Assembly: GCF_016767715.1 (NCBI RefSeq)
Contig: NZ_CP050145.1
Location: 62,001 to 126,000, forward strand
Direction of reading: 5' to 3'
Origin: Mycobacteroides chelonae
GTDB taxonomy: Bacteria; Actinomycetota; Actinomycetes; Mycobacteriales; Mycobacteriaceae
Length of the DNA: 64,000 bases
In this document: piece by piece, positions 9,058 to 17,839 of the stretch
Numbering within the stretch: the stretch's first letter is position 1
How the letters are laid out: the number at the start of each line of letters is the position of its first letter
Notes under the pieces: generated by a model
What the model saw: only the letters and a program-made list of their open reading frames with translations
What the model was told of the DNA's origin: nothing
Database searches by the model: none
Translations under genes and position numbers: made by a program

Positions 9058-9695
9058 TTATTCGAACGGTGGCTATCTCCGCAAGTGAAGAGGCGTATCG
9101 CTCGGTGAAGGAGGGCATCCTCAGCGGCGATATCCCCGGCGGTGAGCTGCTGAGCGAAGGGGAGATCTCGGCGCGGATGGGGTGTAGCCGCACTCCCGTG
9201 CGGGAAGCCTTCCTGCGGCTTGAAACCGAAGGCTGGCTGCGGCTCTATCCCAAGCGCGGGGCGCTGGTCGTGCCCATCACCCCAGAGGAACGCCGACACG
9301 TCGTCGACGCGCGCCGCGTCGTGGAGAGTGCTGCCGCGGCGCGCATTGCCGAACGCGGCGCATCTCCGGCACTCCTGTCAGACCTGTCAGCGCTCATCGA
9401 GGTGCAATTGGGGCGTGCCGCGCAGGGCGATGCCGCAGGTTTTGCCGCCGCAGACGTGGACTTCCACCGCGCGATCGTGGCCAAGCTCGGAAACCCACTG
9501 CTGGAGAACTTCTACGACAGCCTTCGCGAGCGTCAGCGCCGAATGGCGGCGGCCGCCATCGGGGTAGACCCGGTGCGGGTCGCACGCTCGGTTGCCGGAC
9601 ACCGCGCGCTGGTGGACGCGCTTGCGGCGGGCGACGCGGCACGCTTCAGCGTCGAGCTGGTGGAGCACATGAAAGTGGTGACCGAGCGTGACTAG
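9051..9695 (+). CDS. GntR-family (FadR/FCD) transcriptional regulator
   Basis: 214 residues from GTG 9051; GTG 9069 is an alternative. Residues 12-75 form the winged helix-turn-helix (LLSEGEISARMGCSRTPVRE, then LETEGWLRLYPKRGALV). The remainder is the all-helical FCD ligand domain with metal-binding type residues (DVDFHRAIV). Regulators of this class usually respond to an organic acid and control a neighbouring transporter or catabolic gene. Its stop overlaps the start of the MFS transporter by 8 bp, which is the probable target and co-transcribed partner. Confidence 0.9.
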   Translation: MSIIRTVAISASEEAYRSVKEGILSGDIPGGELLSEGEISARMGCSRTPVREAFLRLETEGWLRLYPKRGALVVPITPEERRHVVDARRVVESAAAARIAERGASPALLSDLSALIEVQLGRAAQGDAAGFAAADVDFHRAIVAKLGNPLLENFYDSLRERQRRMAAAAIGVDPVRVARSVAGHRALVDALAAGDAARFSVELVEHMKVVTERD

Positions 9696-10935
9696 CCGAC
9701 TGCTGGCGCCATGGCAGCGGGTGGCCCTCGCGATGTTCGGAATTGCCTGGGGCGGTAACGAGTTCACCCCGCTGCTGGTGATGTATCGGCAGGCCGGGCA
9801 ATCCGCCGCATCCGTTGACACACTGTTATTCGCCTACGTGCTGGGCATCATCCCGGCGCTCTTCCTGGGCGGACCACTTTCGGACCGTTACGGCCGACGT
9901 GCGGTGATGCTGCCGGCCCCGTTCATCTCGATGGCCGGGTCCCTGGTGCTGGCCCTGGGGGCACAGCATTTCGCGCTGCTCTTCACGGGGCGGGTGTTCT
10001 CCGGTATCGCGCTGGGCCTGGCCATGGCCGCAGGAAGCTCATGGGTCAAGGAACTGTCGGCTCCCCCGTTTGACCGGATCGGCGCCGGTGCGCGGCGCGG
10101 AGCCATGAGCCTGACCGCGGGATTCGCGCTCGGTGCGGCCGTGGCCGGAGCGTTGGCGCAGTGGGGCCCCTGGCCTCAGCACCTGGCGTTCCTGGTCAAC
10201 ATCGCGATCACGATTCCCGGTGCGGTACTGGGACTTTCGGTTCCGGAGTCTGCGGCCGAGCGAGCGCCGGGTCGGCTGGTGGACGATCTGAAGATCCCTG
10301 CCGCGCGCCGTCGCCGCTTCCTGTTCGTTGTGATGCCCTTGGCGCCCTGGGTGTTCGGCTCGGCGGCGGTGGCGTACGCGGTGCTGCCCACGCTCATCGC
10401 CCCGACACTCCCGGGCGAGCGCATCGCGTTCTCCGCGTTGTGCTGTCTGGTCTGCCTGGGCTGCGGTTTCACCGCACAGCTGCTTGCGCCCAGGATCGAT
10501 CGGCCGGGTACCGCGCGGCTCGGCATCATCGGGCTGGCGCTGGTCGCCGCGGGGATGGCGCTGGCCGCCGTTGCCGCGCACCGGCTCACGATCCCATGGG
10601 TCCTGATCGCCGCGCTGGTGCTGGGTGCGGGGTATGGGACGGCACTGGTCAGCGGGCTCCAGGAGGTGAACCGGATCGCCGGGCCCACGGACCTGGCCGG
10701 ACTCACCGCCGTCTTCTACGGGCTGACCTACCTGGGCTTCGGGGTGCCGATGATGCTGACAATGCTCAGTGACGCGCTGCCGGTGCTGACACACCCCGTG
10801 CTGCTCTGCGGTGGCGCGATACTGGCGGCGCTCTGCATGGTGGTGCTGGCGATGAACTCGCGCACAGATATCCGCGAAGCGGCCCCCTTAGAGGCGGCGG
10901 AATCCGGCATGACGCCCGAGCCGGCTCTGCGTTAG
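9688..10935 (+). CDS. MFS transporter
   Basis: 415 residues with about 11-12 hydrophobic helices. The cytoplasmic loop motif GGPLSDRYGRR between TM2 and TM3 is the MFS signature, followed by a long cytoplasmic loop near residues 180-205 (SVPESAAERAPGRLVDDLK). GTG start at 9688 inside the end of the GntR gene, so translation is coupled. Direction and substrate cannot be deduced; the GntR-FCD neighbour favours uptake of, or efflux driven by, a small carboxylate or drug-like molecule. Confidence 0.9.
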   Translation: MTSRLLAPWQRVALAMFGIAWGGNEFTPLLVMYRQAGQSAASVDTLLFAYVLGIIPALFLGGPLSDRYGRRAVMLPAPFISMAGSLVLALGAQHFALLFTGRVFSGIALGLAMAAGSSWVKELSAPPFDRIGAGARRGAMSLTAGFALGAAVAGALAQWGPWPQHLAFLVNIAITIPGAVLGLSVPESAAERAPGRLVDDLKIPAARRRRFLFVVMPLAPWVFGSAAVAYAVLPTLIAPTLPGERIAFSALCCLVCLGCGFTAQLLAPRIDRPGTARLGIIGLALVAAGMALAAVAAHRLTIPWVLIAALVLGAGYGTALVSGLQEVNRIAGPTDLAGLTAVFYGLTYLGFGVPMMLTMLSDALPVLTHPVLLCGGAILAALCMVVLAMNSRTDIREAAPLEAAESGMTPEPALR

Positions 10936-10961
10936 CGGCGAGACGGATAGGCTCTCGCAGC

Positions 10962-11351
10962 ATGATCATCGCAGGGCTGGTACTGACCGGAATCGCCGCG
11001 CTCATCCACGTCTACATCTTTTATCTGGAATCGATCACGTGGACCAGTGAGAACACGCGCAAGATTTTCGGTGTTCGCACGCTCGAAGAGGCCGAGGTGA
11101 CGAAACCTCTGGCCTTCAACCAGGGTTTCTACAACCTGTTCCTCGCGATCGCCATCGCGGTCGGCACGGTGCTGTGGGCACGGGGCTGCACGTCGGTCGG
11201 TGCGACGCTGGTGTTCACCGGCGCCGGTTCGATGGTCGCGGCCGGACTGGTGCTGTTGATCTCGTCGCCGGACAAGGCGTCAGCCGCGCTCAAGCAGCTG
11301 GTGCCGCCACTTCTCGGGGTTATCGCGCTGGCCGTGGGGCTGGCGCTCTGA
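10962..11351 (+). CDS. DUF1304 integral membrane protein
   Basis: 129 residues with four predicted transmembrane helices: an N-terminal helix containing HVYIFYLESITW, then NQGFYNLFLAIAIAVG, a GAGSMVAAGLVLL helix and a C-terminal LGVIALAVGLAL helix. The pattern (H)...E...W...F......QG.YN is the DUF1304 family signature. The family is widespread and has no established function. It follows the MFS gene by 26 bp and converges on the rhodanese gene with a 4-bp gap. Confidence 0.85.
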   Translation: MIIAGLVLTGIAALIHVYIFYLESITWTSENTRKIFGVRTLEEAEVTKPLAFNQGFYNLFLAIAIAVGTVLWARGCTSVGATLVFTGAGSMVAAGLVLLISSPDKASAALKQLVPPLLGVIALAVGLAL

Positions 11352-11355
11352 TCGG

Positions 11356-12192
11356 CTAGCTCGGATCGGGCCCGGTCGCGACGGGGCGCTGTGGATCGCT
11401 CGACCACTCCGACCACGACCCCGGATAGAGGGCGGCGTCGTATCCCGCGACGGCCAACGCCGCGATCTGATGCGTGGCGGTGACACCGGACCCGCAGTAC
11501 ACCGTGACAGGGTGCCGTCCGGCGCCGAGTAGCTCGAAGCGCTCGCGCAATTCGGCAGCGGACCGGAATGTGCCCTGCGGTGTGAGGTTCTCGGCAGTCG
11601 CAGCGGAGACGGCACCGGGGATGTGCCCGGCGCGGGGATCCAGGGGTTCTTCGTCGCCGCGGTAGCGGGCTGCCGCCCGGGCGTCCAGGACCAAGGCATC
11701 GGGTGATTCCGCTTGGGAAGCAATCGCATTAGCGTCGACCGAGGCGAAGCCGTCCAGCGAGGAAATGGTGATCCCGCCGGGCTCGGCGACAACCTCTCCC
11801 GCCTCGACGGGTCCTCCGAAGCGCTGCCAGGCCGCCCAGCCGCCGTCGAGAATCCGGACATCGGCAACTCCGGCGGCACGCAGCAGCCACCAGGCGCGCG
11901 AGGCCGCCTGCCCGTTCCAATCGTCGTAGACGACCACGGCGTCACCGTCGCTCAGACCCCAGCGCCGGCCACTGGCCTGGAGAGCCTGCGGCGTGGGCAG
12001 CGGATGGCGGCCACGGCCCGTCACCGCGTGGTCGGCGAGGTCGGCATCCAGGTCAACGAACACCGCGCCGGGAAGATGACCCTCGAGGTAGGCCGCGCGG
12101 CCGTTCGGCTGCATCACGGTCCAGCGCACATCGAGAACGCGAAAATCGGACAGGCGTTGTGCGAGTTCGTCGGCCGAGATGAGCACGTTCAT
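11356..12192 (-). CDS. sseB: Thiosulfate/3-mercaptopyruvate sulfurtransferase (tandem rhodanese, SseB-like)
   Basis: 278 residues comprising two rhodanese domains. The N-terminal domain (about 1-125; DVRWTV...YLEGHLPGAVFVDLD) lacks a catalytic Cys. The C-terminal domain carries the active-site loop CGSGVTA, the persulfide-forming cysteine loop, then SWSEWSSDPQRPV. The CGSGVTA loop is typical of the Mtb SseB (Rv2291) group. It transfers sulfane sulfur to cyanide or thiols and supports sulfur trafficking. Likely monocistronic; subgroup assignment is from motif memory only. Confidence 0.85.
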   Translation of the reverse strand: MNVLISADELAQRLSDFRVLDVRWTVMQPNGRAAYLEGHLPGAVFVDLDADLADHAVTGRGRHPLPTPQALQASGRRWGLSDGDAVVVYDDWNGQAASRAWWLLRAAGVADVRILDGGWAAWQRFGGPVEAGEVVAEPGGITISSLDGFASVDANAIASQAESPDALVLDARAAARYRGDEEPLDPRAGHIPGAVSAATAENLTPQGTFRSAAELRERFELLGAGRHPVTVYCGSGVTATHQIAALAVAGYDAALYPGSWSEWSSDPQRPVATGPDPS

Positions 12193-12217
12193 GCCTCGAC
12201 GGTACCGCCGAACGCTG

Positions 12218-13057
12218 CTACCGCTGCGTGCTGCCCGCGTCGACGGGCAGGGCGACCGACGTGATGTAGCGCGCCTCGTCGGAGGCCAGGAACAGTGAGG
12301 CGTTGGCGATATCGAGCGGCTGCACCCACGGCAGGTCGAGCATGTTCATGGTCTTGGCGGCGTGAGCGAATTCTTCTTGAGTCGGTTCCTCAAGGTCGGG
12401 CCGGAACATCCGTCGCACATGGTCGTTCTGGATCATCGGGGTATCCACGTTGGTGGGGTGCACGGTGTTCACGCGAATCTTGTGCGGCGCCAACTCCGAT
12501 GCCAGTGAACGCATGAGCCCCACCACGCCATGCTTGGCCGCGACGTAGTGCGAGACCCCGACGAGACCGCGCAGCCCGGCGATGGAGCTCACCAACACCA
12601 TGGAGCCGCCGCCACGGCTGATCAGGTGTGGAATCGCGGCGCGGGTGGTATGCCACACGCCGGTCAGGTTGACGTCAAGCATGGTCTGCCACACGCTTTC
12701 ACTCATCTCGGCGAGCATGCTGCGCGAGCTGATTCCGGCGGTGGCACACACGACATCCAGTCCGCCGAATGCGGTAACCGCGTCGGTGACAAAGGTCTCC
12801 AGCGCACGCAGATCCCGTACGTCGACCACACCCGGAATGACCCGTTGGCCGTAAGACTCCACCAGATCGGCCGTCCGGTCCAGGTCGGCCCGTGTCGCGG
12901 GCGGCGTGACGGTGGTGTGCACCGGCGCGCAGATATCGAGAGCGATGACATCGGCACCCTCCTGCGCGAAGCGCTCCGCCTGCGCACGCCCAATACCCCG
13001 GGCGGCGCCGGTGACCAGCGCCACCTTGCCCGCCAATCGTCCTGTCACGCGATTCAT
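12218..13057 (-). CDS. Mycofactocin-type SDR oxidoreductase (1)
   Basis: 279 residues from ATG 13057, which overlaps the TGA of the upstream SDR (TGATG). NAD-binding TGAARGIGRAQAERFAQEG, catalytic Ser in SSIAGL and YVAAK as the catalytic Tyr/Lys. The extended insertion after the first strand (DICAPVHTTVTPPATRADL) is the hallmark of the mycofactocin-coupled carveol/sterol dehydrogenase subgroup, whose tightly bound nicotinamide is re-oxidised through mycofactocin. It is the last gene of the operon 15461 to 12218, after a paralogous SDR and a Baeyer-Villiger monooxygenase, suggesting oxidation of a cyclic alcohol to the ketone used by that enzyme. Confidence 0.88.
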   Translation of the reverse strand: MNRVTGRLAGKVALVTGAARGIGRAQAERFAQEGADVIALDICAPVHTTVTPPATRADLDRTADLVESYGQRVIPGVVDVRDLRALETFVTDAVTAFGGLDVVCATAGISSRSMLAEMSESVWQTMLDVNLTGVWHTTRAAIPHLISRGGGSMVLVSSIAGLRGLVGVSHYVAAKHGVVGLMRSLASELAPHKIRVNTVHPTNVDTPMIQNDHVRRMFRPDLEEPTQEEFAHAAKTMNMLDLPWVQPLDIANASLFLASDEARYITSVALPVDAGSTQR

Positions 13058-13851
13058 CACACTTTCTGCGTTAGTCCGGCGTCGACCACCAGCTGGGTGC
13101 CGGTGATGTAGCGCGCTTCGTCGGAGGCCAGGAACACCACGGCATTGCTGATGTCCACGGTTTCCACCCACGGCACCGGCAACAAGGTGCGCTCCGCCAG
13201 GGCTTCGGCGGCGTCGGCCTCGGTGGGATGTGCGAGGTCCGGCCGCAGGCGAGCGATGACCTCGGGATTGAGGATTATCCCCGTGTTGACCGCGCCCGGA
13301 TGCACGGTATTGACCCGAATACCCAACGGTCCCAGCTCATTGGCGGCCGTGCGGGCCAGGCCCACGACGGCGTGCTTGCTCGCGGTGTAGTGCACGGTGT
13401 TGGGGGTGCCCTTAAGGCCGTTCGTGGAACTGATGACCACGACGGAGCCGCCCGACGTCAGATGTCGCACCCCCGCCTGAACGGTGTGGAGGACACCCGT
13501 CAGATTCACGTCGAGCGACCGCTGCCAGGCATCTGCGGTGATCTCCCAGGAGGGGCCGAGGCTTTCGTAGATTCCGGCGTTGGCGACGACGATGTCCAGC
13601 CGTCCCAGCATCTGCACTCCGGCATCGATGGCCTGGGTGAGTGATTCCGGATCGCGGACATCGGCGAAGCCGGGCACGCAGCGCCGGCCGCGATACTGCA
13701 CCTCTTTGACGGTGTCAGCCAGCTCGGTGCAGCCCGGTAGGTCGATCGCGATGACATCGGCACCCTCGTCGGCGAGGCGCTCGCAATGCGTGCGCCCCAT
13801 GCCCCGGCCTGCGCCGGTGACCAGCGCAACCCGCCCCAGCAGCCGTGTCAC
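13057..13851 (-). CDS. Mycofactocin-type SDR oxidoreductase (2)
   Basis: 264 residues from GTG 13851, whose GTGA overlaps the monooxygenase stop. TGAGRGMGRTHCERLADEG dinucleotide motif, SSTNGLKGTPNTVHYTASK catalytic region and ASDEARYITGTQLVVDAG C-terminus. It is clearly a paralogue of the next SDR: both share EARYIT...VDAG and WV(E/Q)..DI.NA.VFLASDE. The coupling BVMO-SDR-SDR implies a pathway in which alcohols are oxidised and ketones inserted into lactones or esters. Substrate unknown. Confidence 0.88.
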   Translation of the reverse strand: MTRLLGRVALVTGAGRGMGRTHCERLADEGADVIAIDLPGCTELADTVKEVQYRGRRCVPGFADVRDPESLTQAIDAGVQMLGRLDIVVANAGIYESLGPSWEITADAWQRSLDVNLTGVLHTVQAGVRHLTSGGSVVVISSTNGLKGTPNTVHYTASKHAVVGLARTAANELGPLGIRVNTVHPGAVNTGIILNPEVIARLRPDLAHPTEADAAEALAERTLLPVPWVETVDISNAVVFLASDEARYITGTQLVVDAGLTQKV

Positions 13852-15461
13852 GCGTTGCCACCGCTCAGGGCGAAGCCCTTGTACCCGCTGGCAGCGACAT
13901 CGGCACAGATGGCCCCGTACACGCCGAAACCACCGATGAACGGCATGAAAACCCTTGGCTTGCCGGGGATATTGGCGCCGAGGTACCACGAGTTGGCCTG
14001 CGGGAACATGGTGGAGGCGGCGCGTTCATTGCACTCGGCGACCCAGTCGTCGACGGCTCGAGGGTCGGCCTCCACTGCCGAGAAGCCGTGTTCGGCCATA
14101 TGTCCCAACAGCTCGCCGATCCAATCCACATGCTGCTCGGCGCCCAGCACCATGTTGGCCAGCACCGAGGGGCTGCCCGGGCCGGTCACGATGAACAGGT
14201 TGGGGAATCCGTCGACCCCGAGCCCCAGATAGGTGCGCGGCCCGGCCCGCCAGGTGTCCTGGAGTGTCTTGCCGCCCCGGCCCCGGATATCGATCCGATT
14301 CAGCGAGCCCGTCATGGCATCGAACCCCGTGGCGAAGACGATCATGTCGAGTCTGTAATGCTGTGCAGTGGTGGTAATTCCGTCGACGTCTATCGACTCG
14401 ATCGGGCTGGTGCGCAGATCCACCACATGCACATGATCCTGGTTGAATGTCTGAAAGTAGTTGGTGTCTGTACAGATTCGCTTGGTGCCGATGGGATGAT
14501 CCGTCGGGATGAGAACATCGGCGACGGCGGGATCGTCGATGACAGCGCGCACCTTCTCCTCGAAGAAGGCGCGCGCTTCGTCGTTGGCGCGCACGTCGGT
14601 CGTCTGATCCGGGAAGGTCTTACCGAACAGCACCCCGCCGAGATCCCAGCGTTGCTCGAACGCGGCCCGCCGCTCTTCGGCGGTGATCTCCAGAGTCTTC
14701 TTGGGATGGGCCTGGTGTGGGGAGCCGCCGCCACTTGCCCGGGATTGTCGCCGCCGCTCGTCGTAGCTGGCCTTCACCTCGGCGCGGCGTTGCGGAGTGA
14801 TCACGGTATTGCCCGCGGGGACACTGTAATTGGCGGTGCGCTGGAATACGAAGAGTTCGCCGGCGGTCTGGGCGGCGATGGGCACCAATTGGATACCCGA
14901 GGATCCCGTTCCGATGATCCCGATGCGTTTGTCGGTGAAATCCACGCCTGCCGTCGGCCAGTGTCCGGTGTGGTACAGCTCGCCGGCGAATGCATCACGC
15001 CCGGGGATGTCGGGCATGTTGGCGGTGGACAAGGCGCCGGTGGCCATGACGCAGAACCGCGCTGTCACCTCGTCCCCTCGGTCGGTACGCACAGTCCAGG
15101 ACATCTGTCCCTCGTCAAGTACCGCCGACGTGACGCGGGTACGGCAGCGGATGTTGCGGCGCAGGTCGAATCGGTCGGCGACGTGATTGATGTACCTCAG
15201 GATCTCCTCCTGGGTGGCGTACTTCTCGGTCCAGTCCCAATCCTGTTGCAGTTCATCGGAAAACGAATAGGAATAGTCGATGCTCTCCACATCGCAGCGC
15301 GCACCCGGGTACCGGTTGAAGAACCAGGTGCCGCCCACGTCAGAGCCTGCTTCGAACACGATGACCGACAGGCCCTGTGACCGCAGCCGTTGCAGGGCAT
15401 ACAACCCGGCGAAACCGGCGCCGACCACCACCACATCAACGTCTTTTACGAGGGCCTTCAC
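13848..15461 (-). CDS. Baeyer-Villiger flavin monooxygenase (type I)
   Basis: 537 residues. FAD Rossmann motif GAGFAG (14-19), GGTWFFNRYPGARCD, the type-I BVMO fingerprint FAGELYHTGHWP (158-169, FxGxxxHxxxWP intact), and the NADPH motif GTGSSG (184-189). These residues predict NADPH- and oxygen-dependent conversion of a ketone to an ester or lactone. Overall motif spacing resembles cyclohexanone/steroid monooxygenases more than EthA. First gene of a three-gene minus-strand operon with two SDRs and divergent from the HsaA-like gene. Confidence 0.92.
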   Translation of the reverse strand: MKALVKDVDVVVVGAGFAGLYALQRLRSQGLSVIVFEAGSDVGGTWFFNRYPGARCDVESIDYSYSFSDELQQDWDWTEKYATQEEILRYINHVADRFDLRRNIRCRTRVTSAVLDEGQMSWTVRTDRGDEVTARFCVMATGALSTANMPDIPGRDAFAGELYHTGHWPTAGVDFTDKRIGIIGTGSSGIQLVPIAAQTAGELFVFQRTANYSVPAGNTVITPQRRAEVKASYDERRRQSRASGGGSPHQAHPKKTLEITAEERRAAFEQRWDLGGVLFGKTFPDQTTDVRANDEARAFFEEKVRAVIDDPAVADVLIPTDHPIGTKRICTDTNYFQTFNQDHVHVVDLRTSPIESIDVDGITTTAQHYRLDMIVFATGFDAMTGSLNRIDIRGRGGKTLQDTWRAGPRTYLGLGVDGFPNLFIVTGPGSPSVLANMVLGAEQHVDWIGELLGHMAEHGFSAVEADPRAVDDWVAECNERAASTMFPQANSWYLGANIPGKPRVFMPFIGGFGVYGAICADVAASGYKGFALSGGNA

Positions 15462-15511
15462 GGTTGGCCACGCTAGGTCCGTGTCGCAATCCCCCGGTCC
15501 CCCGTTCCCGG

Positions 15512-15567
15512 TGACCGGTCAATCAGATCCAACGGACCGCTGATCGGGAAAACATCCCATGGGGATG
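15512..15567. promoter_or_regulatory. Two short palindromes in the BVMO / HsaA-like divergent promoter
   Basis: TGACCGGTCA (15512-15521) is a perfect 10-bp palindrome, and CATCCCATGGGGATG (15553-15567) is a 6-3-6 inverted repeat, both inside the 131-bp divergent gap. They are candidates for regulator binding; short GC palindromes occur by chance in such DNA, so confidence is low. Confidence 0.3.
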
Positions 15568-15592
15568 GGGTGGTGAGCGCACTATCAAGCGC

Positions 15593-16774
15593 ATGACCGA
15601 ACGCGTAATCGATCGCATTAACGATCTCGCTGACCAGCTACGTGAGCAGGCGTGGGAGGCGGAGAAGCTGGGCAAGCTGCCCGATGAGACCGCCAAGATG
15701 CTCAGGGCTGCCGGACCGATCCGGCTGCTCCAGTCCAAGGGGTACGGCGGATACGAGGTGCACCCTCGAGAGTTCGCCGAAACCGTCATGGCCACCGCCG
15801 CACTGGATCCCGCCTCGGGCTGGATCTGTGGGGTCGTCGGTGTGCACCCCTGGCAGGTGGCCTTCGCCGACCCCAAGGTTGCCGCCGAGATGTGGAGTCA
15901 GGACCAGGACGTCTGGATGGCCTCCCCCTATGCGCCCACAGGTGTGGCCAAGCCGGTGGACGGCGGATACATCTTCAACGGACGGTGGCAGTTCAGCTCG
16001 GGCACCGACCACTGCGACTGGATCATCCTGGGCGCGTTGCTCGGTGACGGCGAGGGCAAGCCCCTCATGCCACCGAAAATGCTGCATATGATCCTGCCGC
16101 GTCAGGACTACGAGATCGTCGAAGACTCCTGGAATGTGGTGGGGCTGCGCGGTACCGGCTCGAAAGACATCATCGTCAGGGACGCGTTCGTACCGTCGTA
16201 TCGGGTGATGGACGGGGACGAGGTGATTGATGGCACCGCGCAGCGCAACGCCGGCATGACCGGCACCCTGTACCGGATGCCGTGGTCGACGATGTTCCCA
16301 CTGGGTATCAGTTCGGCGGTGATCGGCATCGCCGAAGGTGCGCTGGCGGCGCACCTGGACTATCAGCGCGAGCGGGTCGGGGCCCAGGGCACCGCGGTCA
16401 AGGACGATCCGTATGTGCTGTTCGCGATCGGGGAGGCTGCCGCCGATATCAATGCCGCCCGCCAGGAGATTCTCGCGAATGTCGACAAGATTTGGGACAT
16501 CGTCGATTCAGGCAAGGAAGTGTCATTCGAGGACAGGGCCGCGGGCCGTCGTACCCAGGTGCGCGCCGCATGGCGCGCCGTGATGGCAGTCGATCAGATC
16601 TTCTCGCGTTCCGGGGGTAACGCGATGCGATTGGACAAGCCCTTGCAGCGGTACTGGCGTGATGCGCACACCGGGCTCGCCCATGCGATTCACGTGCCCA
16701 GCACCGTGTTTCACGCATCGGCGCTGAGCTCGCTGGGCATCGAACCGCAGGGGCCGCTGAGGGCGATGATCTGA
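15593..16774 (+). CDS. HsaA-like flavin-dependent hydroxylase (acyl-CoA dehydrogenase fold, group D monooxygenase)
   Basis: 393 residues. The acyl-CoA dehydrogenase-like fold with YIFNGRWQFSSGTDHCDWIILGA, GLRGTGSKDIIVRDAFVP and a C-terminal WRDAHTGLAHAIHVP segment places it with HsaA/HpaB-type oxygenases, which use reduced flavin from a separate reductase to ortho-hydroxylate a phenol. HsaA acts on the aromatised A ring of steroids to make a catechol. The next gene is an extradiol catechol dioxygenase starting in the stop codon (TGATG), which supports this function. The partner flavin reductase (HsaB) is not in the window. Confidence 0.87.
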   Translation: MTERVIDRINDLADQLREQAWEAEKLGKLPDETAKMLRAAGPIRLLQSKGYGGYEVHPREFAETVMATAALDPASGWICGVVGVHPWQVAFADPKVAAEMWSQDQDVWMASPYAPTGVAKPVDGGYIFNGRWQFSSGTDHCDWIILGALLGDGEGKPLMPPKMLHMILPRQDYEIVEDSWNVVGLRGTGSKDIIVRDAFVPSYRVMDGDEVIDGTAQRNAGMTGTLYRMPWSTMFPLGISSAVIGIAEGALAAHLDYQRERVGAQGTAVKDDPYVLFAIGEAAADINAARQEILANVDKIWDIVDSGKEVSFEDRAAGRRTQVRAAWRAVMAVDQIFSRSGGNAMRLDKPLQRYWRDAHTGLAHAIHVPSTVFHASALSSLGIEPQGPLRAMI

Positions 16775-17673
16775 TGCTGAAGAGCTTGGGATACATCACC
16801 GTCCAAACCCAGGACGTGGACCGTTGGCGGCATTTCGCCTTGGGGGTGCTGGGATTCGCCGAAGGTAGCGGGCCCGATCCCGCGGCGTTGTATCTGCGGA
16901 TGGATGAACGCGCCGCGCGGATCGTCGTGGTGCCCGGCGATACGGACCAGGTCGTCACGATCGGCTGGGAGGTGCGTGACGGTGCGGCGTTACGCGACGT
17001 CACGCGGGCAGTGGAGGCTGCGGGCCTTGGGGTCAAGCAGTTGTCCGTCGAGGAGGCCGACGCGCGGCGAGTGGAAGAGGCGGTGACGTTCACCGACCCC
17101 GGCGGCGCCACGGTCGAGGTGTTCCATGGCCCGGTACTGGACCACAGCCCGGTGGTCACGCCCTTCGGTGCGCGATTCGTCACCGGCGCTCAGGGGCTCG
17201 GGCATGTGGTGCTGCCGGTCACCGATCCGGATGCTGCCTTCACGTTCTATACCGAGGTGATGGGATTCCGGTCGAGGGGAGCGTTCCGCATTCCCGCGCC
17301 TCCGGAGTTCGGCCCGATGCGGGTGCGATTCCTGGGCATCAACGAGCGCCACCACAGTTTGGCGCTCTGTCCCGCGCCGCACGGTGGTGCACCGGGGCTG
17401 GTCCACGTGATGGTTGAGGTGGACAGTCTCGATGCCGTGGGGCAGGCCCTGGACCGGGTATTGAAATCAGACGCCACGGTCTCTTCCACTTTGGGGCGCC
17501 ACACCAACGACAAGATGGTGTCCTTCTACGTCCGGGCTCCCGGCGGCTGGGATATCGAGTTCGGTACCGAAGGTATGCGGGTCGACGAAACGTATTACAC
17601 CGCAGAGGAAATCACTGCTGATAGCTATTGGGGCCATGACTGGTCGGGCAGCGAGCCGCTGGCCGCCATGTAG
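16774..17673 (+). CDS. Extradiol ring-cleavage dioxygenase (HsaC/BphC-like)
   Basis: 299 residues, two vicinal-oxygen-chelate modules. Fe(II) ligands by alignment to BphC/HsaC: H144 (GLGHVVLP), H211 (GLVHVMVEV) and E262 (WDIEFG). Catalytic His candidates are H194 (RHHSLAL) and H243 (GRHTND). It should open a catechol meta to the hydroxyls, producing a ring-opened dienoate. Translationally coupled to the HsaA-like hydroxylase and followed by a strong hairpin terminator. All key residues are present, so it should be active; the exact catechol is unknown, and it is a second pair beyond the canonical cholesterol genes expected elsewhere. Confidence 0.9.
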   Translation: MLKSLGYITVQTQDVDRWRHFALGVLGFAEGSGPDPAALYLRMDERAARIVVVPGDTDQVVTIGWEVRDGAALRDVTRAVEAAGLGVKQLSVEEADARRVEEAVTFTDPGGATVEVFHGPVLDHSPVVTPFGARFVTGAQGLGHVVLPVTDPDAAFTFYTEVMGFRSRGAFRIPAPPEFGPMRVRFLGINERHHSLALCPAPHGGAPGLVHVMVEVDSLDAVGQALDRVLKSDATVSSTLGRHTNDKMVSFYVRAPGGWDIEFGTEGMRVDETYYTAEEITADSYWGHDWSGSEPLAAM

Positions 17674-17694
17674 CCCGGGTCTTCTCTCCGATAA

Positions 17695-17730
17695 AACAGA
17701 CGCCTGTTGCAGACGCAACGGGCGTCTGTT
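17695..17730 (+). terminator. Hairpin terminator after the dioxygenase gene
   Basis: Arm AACAGACGCC (17695-17704) pairs with GGCGTCTGTT (17721-17730), with an inner stem GTTGC/GCAAC closing an AGAC loop. It begins 22 bp after the dioxygenase stop. Mycobacterial terminators often lack a long U tract, as here. Confidence 0.7.
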
Positions 17731-17787
17731 CGCGTGTGGGGGCTCTGCGGGGTTGTGTCGGCGAACACACCCATGATACAAACAGGT

Positions 17788-17806
17788 ATATGACTAATAG
17801 TCATAT
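17788..17806. promoter_or_regulatory. Perfect 19-bp palindrome upstream of the IclR gene
   Basis: ATATGACTAATAGTCATAT is a 9-1-9 perfect inverted repeat, AT-rich in a GC-rich genome, 33 bp before the chosen ATG of the IclR regulator. IclR proteins bind AT-rich pseudo-palindromes of about this size, so it is probably the IclR operator. Confidence 0.55.
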
Positions 17807-17839
17807 GTGACCGAGACCCCAACGCCGTGGGAGGGCACC

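Noticed and set aside
13845..15380. 511-codon plus-strand open frame
   Set aside because: Lies opposite the Baeyer-Villiger monooxygenase, which has all family motifs; the antisense product has none.
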